DNA from: Streptomyces exfoliatus
Lineage (GTDB): Bacteria; Actinomycetota; Actinomycetes; Streptomycetales; Streptomycetaceae
Length of the DNA stretch: 64,000 nucleotides
Direction of reading: 5' to 3'
Assembly (NCBI RefSeq): GCF_000725545.1
Contig: NZ_JNZP01000003.1
Location: forward strand, 186,001-250,000
In this document: positions 40,424 through 47,685 of the stretch, one piece after another
Layout of the letters: each line of letters starts with the position of its first letter
Numbering within the stretch: position 1 is the first letter of the stretch
Translations under genes and position numbers: made by a program
Notes under the pieces: model-generated
Told to the model about the DNA's origin: nothing
The model's database searches: none
The model's input: only the letters and a program-made list of their open reading frames with translations

Positions 40424-41770
40424 TCAGGCCGCGACGGCGACCTTCGGCTCGGCCTCACGGCTGCCGGCCGGGTCGTCGATCGGGGACGCCGAGGCGTTCT
40501 CGTACGCGGTGAGGTCGAGGATCTTCTCGCGGGCGGAGACGATCACCGGGACCAGCGCCTGACCAGCCACGTTCGTGGCCGTCCGCACCATGTCGAGGAT
40601 CGGGTCGATCGCCATGAGCAGGCCGACGCCCTCCAGGGGCAGGCCCAGGGTGGAGAGGGTCAGGGTCAGCATGACCGTCGCGCCGGTCAGGCCGGCGGTG
40701 GCCGCCGAGCCGATGACGGAGACGAAGGCGATCAGGAGGTAGTCGCCGATGCCGAGCTGCACGTCGAAGATCTGCGCGATGAAGATCGCGGCGAGCGCCG
40801 GGTAGATCGCGGCGCAGCCGTCCATCTTGGTGGTGGCGCCGAACGGGACGGCGAAGGAGGCGTACTCCTTCGGGACGCCGAGGCGCTCGGTGACCTTCTG
40901 GGTGACCGGCATGGTGCCGACCGAGGAGCGGGAGACGAAGGCCAGCTGGATGGCCGGCCAGGCGCCCTTGTAGAACTGGATCGGGTTGACCTTGGCGACC
41001 GTGGCGAGCAGCAGCGGGTAGACGCCGAACATGACCAGGGCGGAGCCGATGTAGACGTCGGCGGTGAAGGTCGCGTACTTGCCGATGAGGTCCCAGCCGT
41101 AGTCGGCGATGGCGAAGCCGATGAGGCCGACGGTGCCGAGCGGGGCGAGGCGGATGACCCACCACAGGGCCTTCTGGAGGAGCTCCAGGATCGACTCGGA
41201 GAGGGTGAGGATCGGCTTGGCCCGGTCGCCGAGCTTGAGGGCGGCGATGCCGGCGACGGCGGCCATGAAGACGATCTGGAGGACGTTCAGCTCGGTGAAG
41301 GGCGTGATGACGTCCGACGGGATGATGCCGGTCAGGAAGTCGATCCAGGAGCCCTCGCGCTTCGGCAGCTTGCCGTCCTGCGGGGTGAGGCCGGTGCCGG
41401 CGCCCGGGTTGGTGACCAGTCCGATGACGAGGCCGATGGCGACCGCGATCAGCGAGGTGATCATGAACCAGAGCAGCGTGCGGGTGGCGAGCCTGGCGGC
41501 GTTGTTCACCTTCCGCAGGTTGGTGATCGAGACCAGGATCGCGAAGAAGACGAGCGGGGCGACGGCCAGCTTGAGCAGCTGGACGAAGATGTCGCCGACC
41601 TGGCCGAGGGTCTCCTTGAGCCAGGAGACGTCCTGGCTGCGGGCTATCCAGCCGAGCAGCGCGCCGAGGACGAGACCGGCGATGATCTGGGCCCAGAACG
41701 GGACCTTGGGTATCCGGGACGAGGGCTTGGTCTCGTTCTCGGGCGCGGAAGCGGGCGCGGACGCGGACAC
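40424..41770 (-). CDS. DAACS-family sodium/proton symporter, possibly for cystine
   Basis: A 448-residue transporter of the dicarboxylate/amino acid:cation symporter family with eight helices and two re-entrant hairpins: AFVSRSSVGTMPVTQKV (HP1, Ser-rich) and GATTKMDGCAAIYPALAAIFIAQIF in TM7, where glutamate/dicarboxylate carriers have NMDGT. The GCAxIYPA form is, as I recall, typical of TcyP/YdjN L-cystine carriers. A cysteine-rich leader peptide gene lies 91 bp upstream (41862-41969), which also points to a sulphur amino acid. GTG at 41770 has GGAG 7 bases ahead; GTG at 41776 is too close to it. Confidence 0.88.
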   Translation of the reverse strand: MSASAPASAPENETKPSSRIPKVPFWAQIIAGLVLGALLGWIARSQDVSWLKETLGQVGDIFVQLLKLAVAPLVFFAILVSITNLRKVNNAARLATRTLLWFMITSLIAVAIGLVIGLVTNPGAGTGLTPQDGKLPKREGSWIDFLTGIIPSDVITPFTELNVLQIVFMAAVAGIAALKLGDRAKPILTLSESILELLQKALWWVIRLAPLGTVGLIGFAIADYGWDLIGKYATFTADVYIGSALVMFGVYPLLLATVAKVNPIQFYKGAWPAIQLAFVSRSSVGTMPVTQKVTERLGVPKEYASFAVPFGATTKMDGCAAIYPALAAIFIAQIFDVQLGIGDYLLIAFVSVIGSAATAGLTGATVMLTLTLSTLGLPLEGVGLLMAIDPILDMVRTATNVAGQALVPVIVSAREKILDLTAYENASASPIDDPAGSREAEPKVAVAA

Positions 41771-41861
41771 AGACACACTCCACAGGTGCGTATCGGGCAA
41801 TACGGGGACGGGGGTGCGGCACACACGCGCTGCGAGCGCGGGCCGCTGCATGATGCCGGGA

Positions 41862-41969
41862 TCAGAGCACGCGGCAACAGACCGCGGACATACAGCGGCA
41901 GAGATCGACGTGCAGGCGCGCCACGAGCGGGGTGCTCGCGGCGTCGAAGGGGCGCACTGCTGTCGTCAT
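41862..41969 (-). CDS. Cysteine-rich leader peptide ahead of the symporter
   Basis: A 35-codon open frame on the minus strand: ATG at 41969, then MTTAVRPFDAASTPLVARLH, VDLCRCMSAV and CCRVL, stop TGA at 41862. Cys is at 24, 26, 31 and 32, the last two adjacent. ARLHVDLCRC plus a Cys-rich end is the pattern of the short leader peptides seen ahead of sulphate, sulphonate and cysteine genes in Streptomyces. In mycobacteria, cysteine-rich upstream frames regulate downstream genes by ribosome stalling when cysteine is low. No Shine-Dalgarno is visible, so it may be leaderless. Too short for ordinary gene calling. Confidence 0.7.
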   Translation of the reverse strand: MTTAVRPFDAASTPLVARLHVDLCRCMSAVCCRVL

Positions 41970-41991
41970 GGCGGATACGTTAACACTTGAA

Positions 41992-42020
41992 CTTTGAGAA
42001 CCTCAAAGCCCTTCTTTGAG
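41992..42020. promoter_or_regulatory. CTTTGAG palindrome and third repeat upstream of the leader peptide
   Basis: CTTTGAG-AAC-CTCAAAG (41992-42008) is a perfect 17-bp palindrome and a third CTTTGAG follows at 42014-42020. It lies 22 bp upstream of the leader peptide ATG, over the likely -35 region. This suggests a dimeric repressor for the symporter transcript in addition to leader-peptide control. Confidence 0.65.
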
Positions 42021-42056
42021 GTGCCAGTACGCCCCGTCGCCTCCGAAACGCAGAAA

Positions 42057-42093
42057 ACCCCAGGCGGGAGCCTAAGAAGCTCCCACTCGGGGT
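42057..42093. terminator. Terminator of the DUF4229 gene
   Basis: ACCCC then GGGAGC pair with GCTCCC then GGGGT around the loop CTAAGAA, with a small internal bulge. It lies 60 bp past the stop at 42153 on the minus strand. Confidence 0.7.
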
Positions 42094-42152
42094 GATGATC
42101 TGTGACGAACCTTACGCAGCCCTTACACGGCGTCGGCAGGCCTTCGGCAGGC

Positions 42153-42419
42153 TTAGAGCGCGTCCTCCTGGGACCGGTTCTCGGCCAGCCGTCCCTTCGC
42201 GCGGTCGACCTTCGCGACGACGGCGGCGCTCGCCTCGTCCCGCACCTTGCGCAGGAGGACGAAGCTCAGCGGGGCGGAGACGACGATGGACAGCACGAGG
42301 ACCCAGAGCAGGTTCGAGTCGCCGAGGCCGCGCGGCAGCGCACCGACGTAGACGAGACCCCACAGGGCGAGGAAGCATCCGGCGAAGACACCGAGACGCA
42401 TCAGCGTGTAGCGGAGCAT
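42153..42419 (-). CDS. DUF4229-type small membrane protein
   Basis: An 88-residue protein with two transmembrane helices (RLGVFAGCFLALWGLVYVG and LLWVLVLSIVVSAPLSFVLL) and a basic C-terminal tail KVRDEASAAVVAKVDRAKGRLAENRSQEDAL, written here in order. This two-helix plus charged-tail pattern matches actinobacterial DUF4229. In S. coelicolor relatives it lies near the menaquinone genes. Start ATG at 42419 (LRYTLMRLGV). Function unknown. Confidence 0.83.
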   Translation of the reverse strand: MLRYTLMRLGVFAGCFLALWGLVYVGALPRGLGDSNLLWVLVLSIVVSAPLSFVLLRKVRDEASAAVVAKVDRAKGRLAENRSQEDAL

Positions 42420-42563
42420 GTCAGGCCCACTCTTTCGTTCCGACGTTCCGAAAAGTACCCAAGGCCCCTTACGGGACAAGCGCCCACCCAGTGAAGCACG
42501 GCGGCGCGAACCTCCCGGGACCGGGCCCTTGAGCGCCGCGCGAGTAATATCTAAGATGCCTCT

Positions 42564-43097
42564 ATGACCCTTACGTTTGAGGTGGACCCGACGGTCGGCC
42601 CCGCCCTGCGCGACGGCGTGCTCTCCCTCTGGGCCGACGTCTCCAACGCCGGCGGGGCGGTCGGCTTCGTCCCGCCCGTCACCCCCGACGAGATCCGACC
42701 CGCCCTGCTCAAGCACCTGGTGGCGATGGACCGGGGCGACACCCGCCTGCTCGTCGGCCGCGACGAGGACGGCGAGATCGCCGCCACCGCGTTCTTCACC
42801 TTCAACACCCACCCGCTGATGACCCACTGGGTGTGGCTCTACACGGTGATGGTCCACCCCCGGCACCAGGGCAAGGGGTACGGCGGCGACCTGATGGCGG
42901 CCGTCGAGCACACCGCCCGTACCGCCGAGGGCTTCGAGGCGATCGAGGCGATCCGGCTGACCTGCCGGGGCGGCACCGGCGTCGACCGCTTCTACGCCCG
43001 CTCCGGGTACAAGGAGGTGGGCCGCGTCCCCGACGCCATCCGGGTCGCCCCCGGCGACGACCGCGACGACATCATCATGCTGCTGCCCCTGAACTGA
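42564..43097 (+). CDS. GNAT family N-acetyltransferase
   Basis: A 177-residue acetyltransferase. WLYTVMVHPRHQGKGYGGDL has the QGKGYG acetyl-CoA loop, and IRLTCRGGTGVDRFYARSGY the motif B helix. It may modify a small-molecule amine. There is no Shine-Dalgarno before ATG 42564; TAATAT (42545-42550) is a good -10 placed so that transcription would begin at or just before the ATG, so the mRNA is probably leaderless. ATCTAAGAT (42550-42558) is a small perfect inverted repeat at the same place. Confidence 0.88.
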   Translation: MTLTFEVDPTVGPALRDGVLSLWADVSNAGGAVGFVPPVTPDEIRPALLKHLVAMDRGDTRLLVGRDEDGEIAATAFFTFNTHPLMTHWVWLYTVMVHPRHQGKGYGGDLMAAVEHTARTAEGFEAIEAIRLTCRGGTGVDRFYARSGYKEVGRVPDAIRVAPGDDRDDIIMLLPLN

Positions 43098-43175
43098 CCG
43101 GACCGGGCACAGGATGTCGGGTCCCGCGGGCCCCGCCCTTCCTACGGTGAAGCACGCAAGAGGAAGGACGCACCC

Positions 43176-44042
43176 ATGCTGGAGCGGCTCAACCAGGCCC
43201 TGGACCACATCGAGGATCGTCTCCGCGGCGACCTCGAAGCGGCCGAACTCGCCCGGATCACCATGACCTCGGAGTACCACTTCCGGCGCCTGTTCTCGGC
43301 GCTGGCGGGGATGCCCCTGTCGGAGTACGTACGGCGCAGGCGGCTCACCGTCGCCGGCGCCGAGGTCCTCGCCGGCGAGCGGTCGCTCCTGGAGATCGCG
43401 GTCCGGTACGGCTACGGCTCCGGCGAGGCCTTCGCCCGCGCGTTCCGCGCGGTGCACGGCGTCGGCCCCGGCGAGGCCCGCCGCACGGGCGCCGCGCTGC
43501 GCTCCCAGCCACGGATGTCCTTCCGCCTCGTCGTCGAAGGGAACAGCACCATGCGGTACAGGGTCGTGGAGAAGGAAGCCTTCCGGGTCATCGGGCGCGG
43601 GGCCAGGGTGCCCCTCGTCCACGAGGGCGAGAACCCGGCGATCGCCGCGCACATCCGGTCCATCGGCCAGGAGGCCCTCGACCGGCTCGCCCTCCTCTCG
43701 GACGGGGAGCCGAAGGGAGTCGTCTCGGCGGTCACGCACCTCTCGGAGAGCCGGGAGGAGGGCGTCGAACTCGACTACTGGCACGGGGTCGTCAGCGGCG
43801 CGGAGGTGCCGGACGGGTTCGACGCACTCGACGTGCCCGCCGGCACCTGGGCGGTCTTCGAGAACGAGGGGCCGCTGCCGCAGGCGATCCAGTACCTGTG
43901 GCGGGACGTCTTCACGCAGTGGTTCCCGTCCAACCCGTACGCGAGCCGGCCCGGCCCCGAGCTGCTGAGCGTCCGGCCCTCGGCGGACTGGACGACGGCG
44001 CGGGCGGAACTGTGGATCCCGGTGGAGCGCACGGAGGCGTGA
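43176..44042 (+). CDS. AraC family regulator with GyrI-like effector domain
   Basis: A 288-residue regulator. The N-terminal 105 residues are the double helix-turn-helix (LAAAELARITMTSEYHFRRLF-type first motif; SLLEIAVRYGYGSGEAFARAFRAVHG second motif, in parts). The C-terminal 160 residues are a GyrI-like/BmrR effector-binding domain (MRYRVVEKEAFRVIGRG, DALDVPAGTWAVFENEGPLPQAIQ, WIPVER) that binds small cationic or hydrophobic drugs. This is the Rob/SoxS-like layout with the DNA-binding part first. Likely controls a drug response; target genes unknown. Confidence 0.93.
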   Translation: MLERLNQALDHIEDRLRGDLEAAELARITMTSEYHFRRLFSALAGMPLSEYVRRRRLTVAGAEVLAGERSLLEIAVRYGYGSGEAFARAFRAVHGVGPGEARRTGAALRSQPRMSFRLVVEGNSTMRYRVVEKEAFRVIGRGARVPLVHEGENPAIAAHIRSIGQEALDRLALLSDGEPKGVVSAVTHLSESREEGVELDYWHGVVSGAEVPDGFDALDVPAGTWAVFENEGPLPQAIQYLWRDVFTQWFPSNPYASRPGPELLSVRPSADWTTARAELWIPVERTEA

Positions 44043-44054
44043 CGCACACGTGAA

Positions 44055-44086
44055 GAAGGGCCGGCGGGGCGTCCCGCCGGCCCTTC
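44055..44086. terminator. Bidirectional terminator
   Basis: A perfect 14-bp stem, GAAGGGCCGGCGGG with CCCGCCGGCCCTTC, loop GCGT, between the convergent stops at 44042 and 44101. Confidence 0.9.
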
Positions 44087-44100
44087 GTCACGCGAGGAAC

Positions 44101-45264
44101 TCAGACCCGCATCGCCTGCGGCGACTCGCGCCGGTCAGCGTCCGGGCCCGGGTACTCGCGGATGATCTCGTACCGGGTGTTCCGCTCGACCGGGCGGAAG
44201 CCCGCGTCCCGGATCAGTTCGAGCAGGTCCTCGCGGCCCAGCTTGTTCGGCGTGCCGTAGTTGTCGGCGTCGTGCGTGATCTTGTACTCGACGACCGAGC
44301 CGTCCATGTCGTCGGCGCCGTGCTGGAGCGCGAGCTGCGCGGTCTGGACGCCGTGCATGACCCAGAAGACCTTGACGTGCGGCACGTTGTCGAAGAGCAG
44401 CCGGGAGACCGCGAAGGTCTTCAGGGCCTCGGCACCGGTCGCCATCGTGGTGCGCGCCTGGAGCTTGTTGCGGATCTTGCCGTCCTGCATGTCGACGAAG
44501 TCGTGCTGGTAGCGCAGCGGGATGAAGACCTGGAAGCCGCCGGTCTCGTCCTGGAGCTCACGCAGCCGCAGCACGTGGTCGACGCGGTGCCGGGGCTCCT
44601 CGATGTGCCCGTACAGCATGGTCGAGGGGGTCTTGAGCCCCTTCTCGTGGGCGAGCCGGTGGATCCGGGACCAGTCCTCCCAGTGGGTGCGGTGGTCCAC
44701 GATGTGCTGCCGGACCTCCCAGTCGAAGATCTCGGCGCCGCCGCCGGTCAGCGATTCGAGACCGGCCTCGATGAGCTCGTCGAGGATGTCGGACGCGGAC
44801 ATCCCGGAGATCGTCTCGAAGTGGTGGATCTCGGTGGCGGTGAAGGCCTTCAGGGAGACGTTCGGCAGGGCCTTCTTGAGCTCGGAGAGGGAGCGCGGGT
44901 AGTAACGCCAGGGCAGGTTGGGGTGCAGCCCGTTGACGATGTGCAGCTCGGTGAGGTTCTCGTTCTCCATGGCCTTCGCGAGGCGCACGGCCTCCTCGAT
45001 GCGCATGGTGTACGCGTCCTTCTCGCCCGGCTTGCGCTGGAAGGAGCAGTAGGCGCAGGAGGCGGTGCAGACGTTGGTCATGTTCAGATGCCGGTTGACA
45101 TTGAAGTGGACCACGTCGCCGTTCTTGCGGGTCCTGACCTCGTGGGCCAGACCGCCGAGCCAGGCGAGGTCGTCGGACTCGTACAGGGCGATGCCGTCCT
45201 CACGGCTCAGCCGCTCACCGTCCCGGACCTTCTGTTCAAGCTCGCGCTTGAGCCCAGCGTCCAT
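44101..45264 (-). CDS. mqnE: Aminodeoxyfutalosine synthase
   Basis: A 387-residue radical SAM enzyme of the futalosine menaquinone pathway. It joins an adenosyl radical to the chorismate-derived enol-ether made by MqnA, giving aminodeoxyfutalosine. CTASCAYCSFQR is the CxxxCxxC cluster site, and HIVNGLHPNLPWRYY, STMLYGHIEEPRHRVDHVLRLR and KVFWVMHGVQTAQLALQHGADDMDGS (in parts) are MqnE-type blocks. A purine-rich AGAGGAGAGGGAGG lies ahead of the ATG. It follows the Lrp/AsnC gene on the same strand and lies near the later genes of the pathway at 46-49 kb. Confidence 0.95.
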   Translation of the reverse strand: MDAGLKRELEQKVRDGERLSREDGIALYESDDLAWLGGLAHEVRTRKNGDVVHFNVNRHLNMTNVCTASCAYCSFQRKPGEKDAYTMRIEEAVRLAKAMENENLTELHIVNGLHPNLPWRYYPRSLSELKKALPNVSLKAFTATEIHHFETISGMSASDILDELIEAGLESLTGGGAEIFDWEVRQHIVDHRTHWEDWSRIHRLAHEKGLKTPSTMLYGHIEEPRHRVDHVLRLRELQDETGGFQVFIPLRYQHDFVDMQDGKIRNKLQARTTMATGAEALKTFAVSRLLFDNVPHVKVFWVMHGVQTAQLALQHGADDMDGSVVEYKITHDADNYGTPNKLGREDLLELIRDAGFRPVERNTRYEIIREYPGPDADRRESPQAMRV

Positions 45265-45335
45265 CTCCGGCCGCCTCCCTCTCCTCTGCGAAATACGCCT
45301 TGTCCCTGACGAAACAGGCCTTGCCAACCGTACTC

Positions 45336-45791
45336 TCAGGCCTCTTCGGGCAGCTCTCCGACCCGGTTCTCCCACTTCGTGGAGAGCACGATCGTGGTGC
45401 GGGTGCGGGAGACGCCCTTGGTGCCGGAGAGCCGGCGGATCGTCTTCTCCAGGCCGTCGACGTCGTTCGCGCGCACCTTGAGCATGAAGGAGTCGTCGCC
45501 CGCGATGAACCAGCAGTCCTCGATCTCGGCGAGGTCCTTGAGGCGGCGGGCCACGTCCTCGTGGTCGGCGGCGTCCGAGAGGGAGATGCCGATGAGGGCG
45601 GTGACGCCGAGGCCGAGCGAGGCGGCGTCGACGGTGGCGCGGTAGCCGGTGATGACTCCGGCGGCCTCAAGGCGGTTGATGCGGTCGGTGACGGAGGGGC
45701 CGGAGAGCCCGACGAGCCGGCCGAGCTCGGCGTACGAGGCCCGACCGTTCTCGCGCAGAGCCTGGATGAGCTGCCTGTCCACGGCGTCCAT
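45336..45791 (-). CDS. Lrp/AsnC family transcriptional regulator
   Basis: A 151-residue regulator. The helix-turn-helix is LIQALRENGRASYAELGRLVGLSGPSVTDRINRLEAAGVI (about residues 6-45, in family order) and the C-terminal RAM ligand domain follows (ALIGISLSDAADHEDVARRL, CWFIAGDDSFMLKVRANDVDGLEKTI). I use ATG 45791 because GGAAGG lies ahead; an ATG six codons upstream is possible. ATACC (45819-45823) and GGTAT (45833-45837) form an inverted repeat in its promoter, a possible autoregulatory site. It sits inside the menaquinone gene group and may sense an amino acid linked to aromatic metabolism. Confidence 0.92.
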   Translation of the reverse strand: MDAVDRQLIQALRENGRASYAELGRLVGLSGPSVTDRINRLEAAGVITGYRATVDAASLGLGVTALIGISLSDAADHEDVARRLKDLAEIEDCWFIAGDDSFMLKVRANDVDGLEKTIRRLSGTKGVSRTRTTIVLSTKWENRVGELPEEA

Positions 45792-45917
45792 AGGTATGAA
45801 GCCTTCCATTGTCCAGCGATACCGCGATTTTGGGTATAGAATCTAAGGTACACAGGGGTCAACGCCCTGTGAATCTTTCAACAGATCAAAGACGATCTTT
45901 CAGGAGTGGTGTTCACC

Positions 45918-46043
45918 GTGTACACGATCGAGATGGCCTACGCCCGTATGCGCGAGCTGCAGGAGCTGGCCAACCGCTCGCGTGCCCACCAGCCGACCGC
46001 CGCCTCGAAGCGCGCCGCCAAGAAGCACGCCAAGAAGCGCTGA
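45918..46043 (+). CDS. 41-residue basic protein within the menaquinone gene group
   Basis: A short frame beginning GTG at 45918, with AGGAG 11 bases upstream. The product starts VYTIEMAYARMRELQELANR, a helix with hydrophobic repeats, and ends in a strongly basic tail TAASKRAAKKHAKKR. Codon use is that of a real gene. It is divergent from the Lrp gene and converges on ubiX. The basic tail suggests binding to RNA, DNA or ribosome. I do not recognise it. Confidence 0.6.
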   Translation: MYTIEMAYARMRELQELANRSRAHQPTAASKRAAKKHAKKR

Positions 46044-46078
46044 TCAGACCGCGAGGGTCCTGATCCGAGGGACAGGCC

Positions 46079-46750
46079 CTAACCCGACCGGGGGGTCGCT
46101 CCACCGAGCTCTCCCTCCCAACGGCGGTACAGCCGGTGCGGCACTCCCGCCGCGTCGAGCACCCGCCCGGCGACGAAGTCCACCAGATCCTGGATGTGCG
46201 TCGCCCCCGCGTAGAACGCCGGAGAGGCGGGCAGCACCACCGCGCCCGCCTCGTCCAGCGCCACCATGTGCTTGAGCGTCTGACCGTTCAGCGGGGTCTC
46301 CCGCACCGCGACGACCAGCGGCCGCCGCTCCTTCAGCGTCACGCTCGCGACCCGCTGCAGCAGGTCCTTCGAAAGCCCCAGTGCCACTCCCGCCACCGCC
46401 GCGGTCGAGGCCGGCACCACCAGCATCCCCTTCGCCGGGTACGAGCCCGAGGACGGCCCCGCGGCCAGGTCACCGGCCGCCCAGTACCGCACCCCGCTCA
46501 CGTCGACCGCGAACGTGTCGGGCTTCCCGTCGGCGCCCCGCGCCAGCCAGGACGCCAGGTCCTCGCGCCAGTGGGCGTCCCGGAAGGAGATCCCCGTCTC
46601 GTCGAGCAGCGTGAGCCGCGAGGCCCGCGACACGACGAGGTCGACGCTCTCCCCCGCGGCGAGCAGCCCCCTCAGCACGGCGGCGGCGTACGGCGTGCCC
46701 GACGCCCCGGAGACCCCCACGATCCAGGGGGTGCGCTTGCCGTCGTTCAT
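46079..46750 (-). CDS. mqnM: UbiX-type flavin prenyltransferase
   Basis: A 223-residue protein that prenylates FMN to make the cofactor of UbiD decarboxylases. PWIVGVSGASGTPYAAAVLRGLL is the flavin-phosphate loop of the family; LVVPASTAAVAGVALGLSKDLLQRVASVTLKERRPLVVAVRETPLN (in parts) is the UbiX core with the conserved Ser-rich and RETPL motifs. It serves the UbiD enzyme encoded two genes upstream. Start uncertain: ATG 46750 or ATG 46771, neither with a strong ribosome binding site. The symbol follows the futalosine-pathway naming. Confidence 0.92.
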   Translation of the reverse strand: MNDGKRTPWIVGVSGASGTPYAAAVLRGLLAAGESVDLVVSRASRLTLLDETGISFRDAHWREDLASWLARGADGKPDTFAVDVSGVRYWAAGDLAAGPSSGSYPAKGMLVVPASTAAVAGVALGLSKDLLQRVASVTLKERRPLVVAVRETPLNGQTLKHMVALDEAGAVVLPASPAFYAGATHIQDLVDFVAGRVLDAAGVPHRLYRRWEGELGGATPRSG

Positions 46751-46782
46751 GCCGTCGAGCCTATCCGTCATCGGGCCGGGGC

Positions 46783-47685
46783 CTACGGGGTGAGCCCGCG
46801 GACCAGCAGGTCGAGGAGGGCGCACACGAAGAGGCTGATCCCGATGAAACCGTTCGTCGTGAAGAACGCCCGGTTCAGACGGGACAGGTCGTGCGGCTTC
46901 ACGATCGAGTGCTCGTAGCAGAACGCGGCCACCACGATCACGAGGCCGGCCCAGAAGAACAGACCGGCGTCGGTCACCAGGGCGTACCAGACGAGCAGCC
47001 CCGTGGTGACGACGGCGGAACCGCGGGCGCCCCAGAGCGCGGCCGGAACGCCGAAGCGGGCCGGCACCGACATGACGCCCTCGGCCCGGTCCGCCTGCAC
47101 GTCCTGGCAGGCGAAGATCAGGTCGAAGCCGCCGATCCAGATGCCGACGGCGAGACCCAGGATGACCGCGTCCCAGGACCACTCGCCGGTCACCGCGAGC
47201 CAGGCGCCGATGGGCCCCATGGCCTGGGCGAGTCCGAGGATCGCGTGGGGGAAGTTCGTGAACCGCTTGCCGTACGGGTAGACGACCATCGGGACGACGG
47301 CGAGCGGCGCGAGCGCCAGACAGAGCGGGTTCAGCAGGGCCGCGGCGCCGAGGAAGACGACGACGGCGATCCCGGCCCCGGTCCACGCGGAACGCACGGA
47401 CACGGCCCCGGTCACCAGCTCGCGACCGGCGGTGCGCGGGTTACGCGCGTCGATCTCGCGGTCGATGATCCGGTTGCACGCCATGGCGAAGGTGCGGAGC
47501 CCCACCATGCAGACGGTGACGAGGAAGAGCGTCCACCAGTGGATGTCCCGGTCCACCTGGTACATGGCGGTCAGGGCCGCGATGTACGCGAAGGGCAGCG
47601 CGAAGACCGAGTGCTCGATCATCACGAGCCGCAGGAAGGCCTTGGTGCGTCCCGGCTGGGCGCCGGGGACGGCCGCGGTGGTCAC
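46783..47685 (-). CDS. mqnP: UbiA-family prenyltransferase of the futalosine pathway
   Basis: A 300-residue integral membrane enzyme with about nine helices. NRIIDREIDARNPRTAGREL is the first Asp-rich Mg/prenyl diphosphate motif and FACQDVQADRAEGVMSVPAR the second. It attaches the polyprenyl tail to the naphthoate precursor of menaquinone. The GTG start at 47685 overlaps the UbiD stop by 4 bp, so the two are coupled. In S. coelicolor the equivalent gene is SCO4491. Confidence 0.95.
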   Translation of the reverse strand: MTTAAVPGAQPGRTKAFLRLVMIEHSVFALPFAYIAALTAMYQVDRDIHWWTLFLVTVCMVGLRTFAMACNRIIDREIDARNPRTAGRELVTGAVSVRSAWTGAGIAVVVFLGAAALLNPLCLALAPLAVVPMVVYPYGKRFTNFPHAILGLAQAMGPIGAWLAVTGEWSWDAVILGLAVGIWIGGFDLIFACQDVQADRAEGVMSVPARFGVPAALWGARGSAVVTTGLLVWYALVTDAGLFFWAGLVIVVAAFCYEHSIVKPHDLSRLNRAFFTTNGFIGISLFVCALLDLLVRGLTP

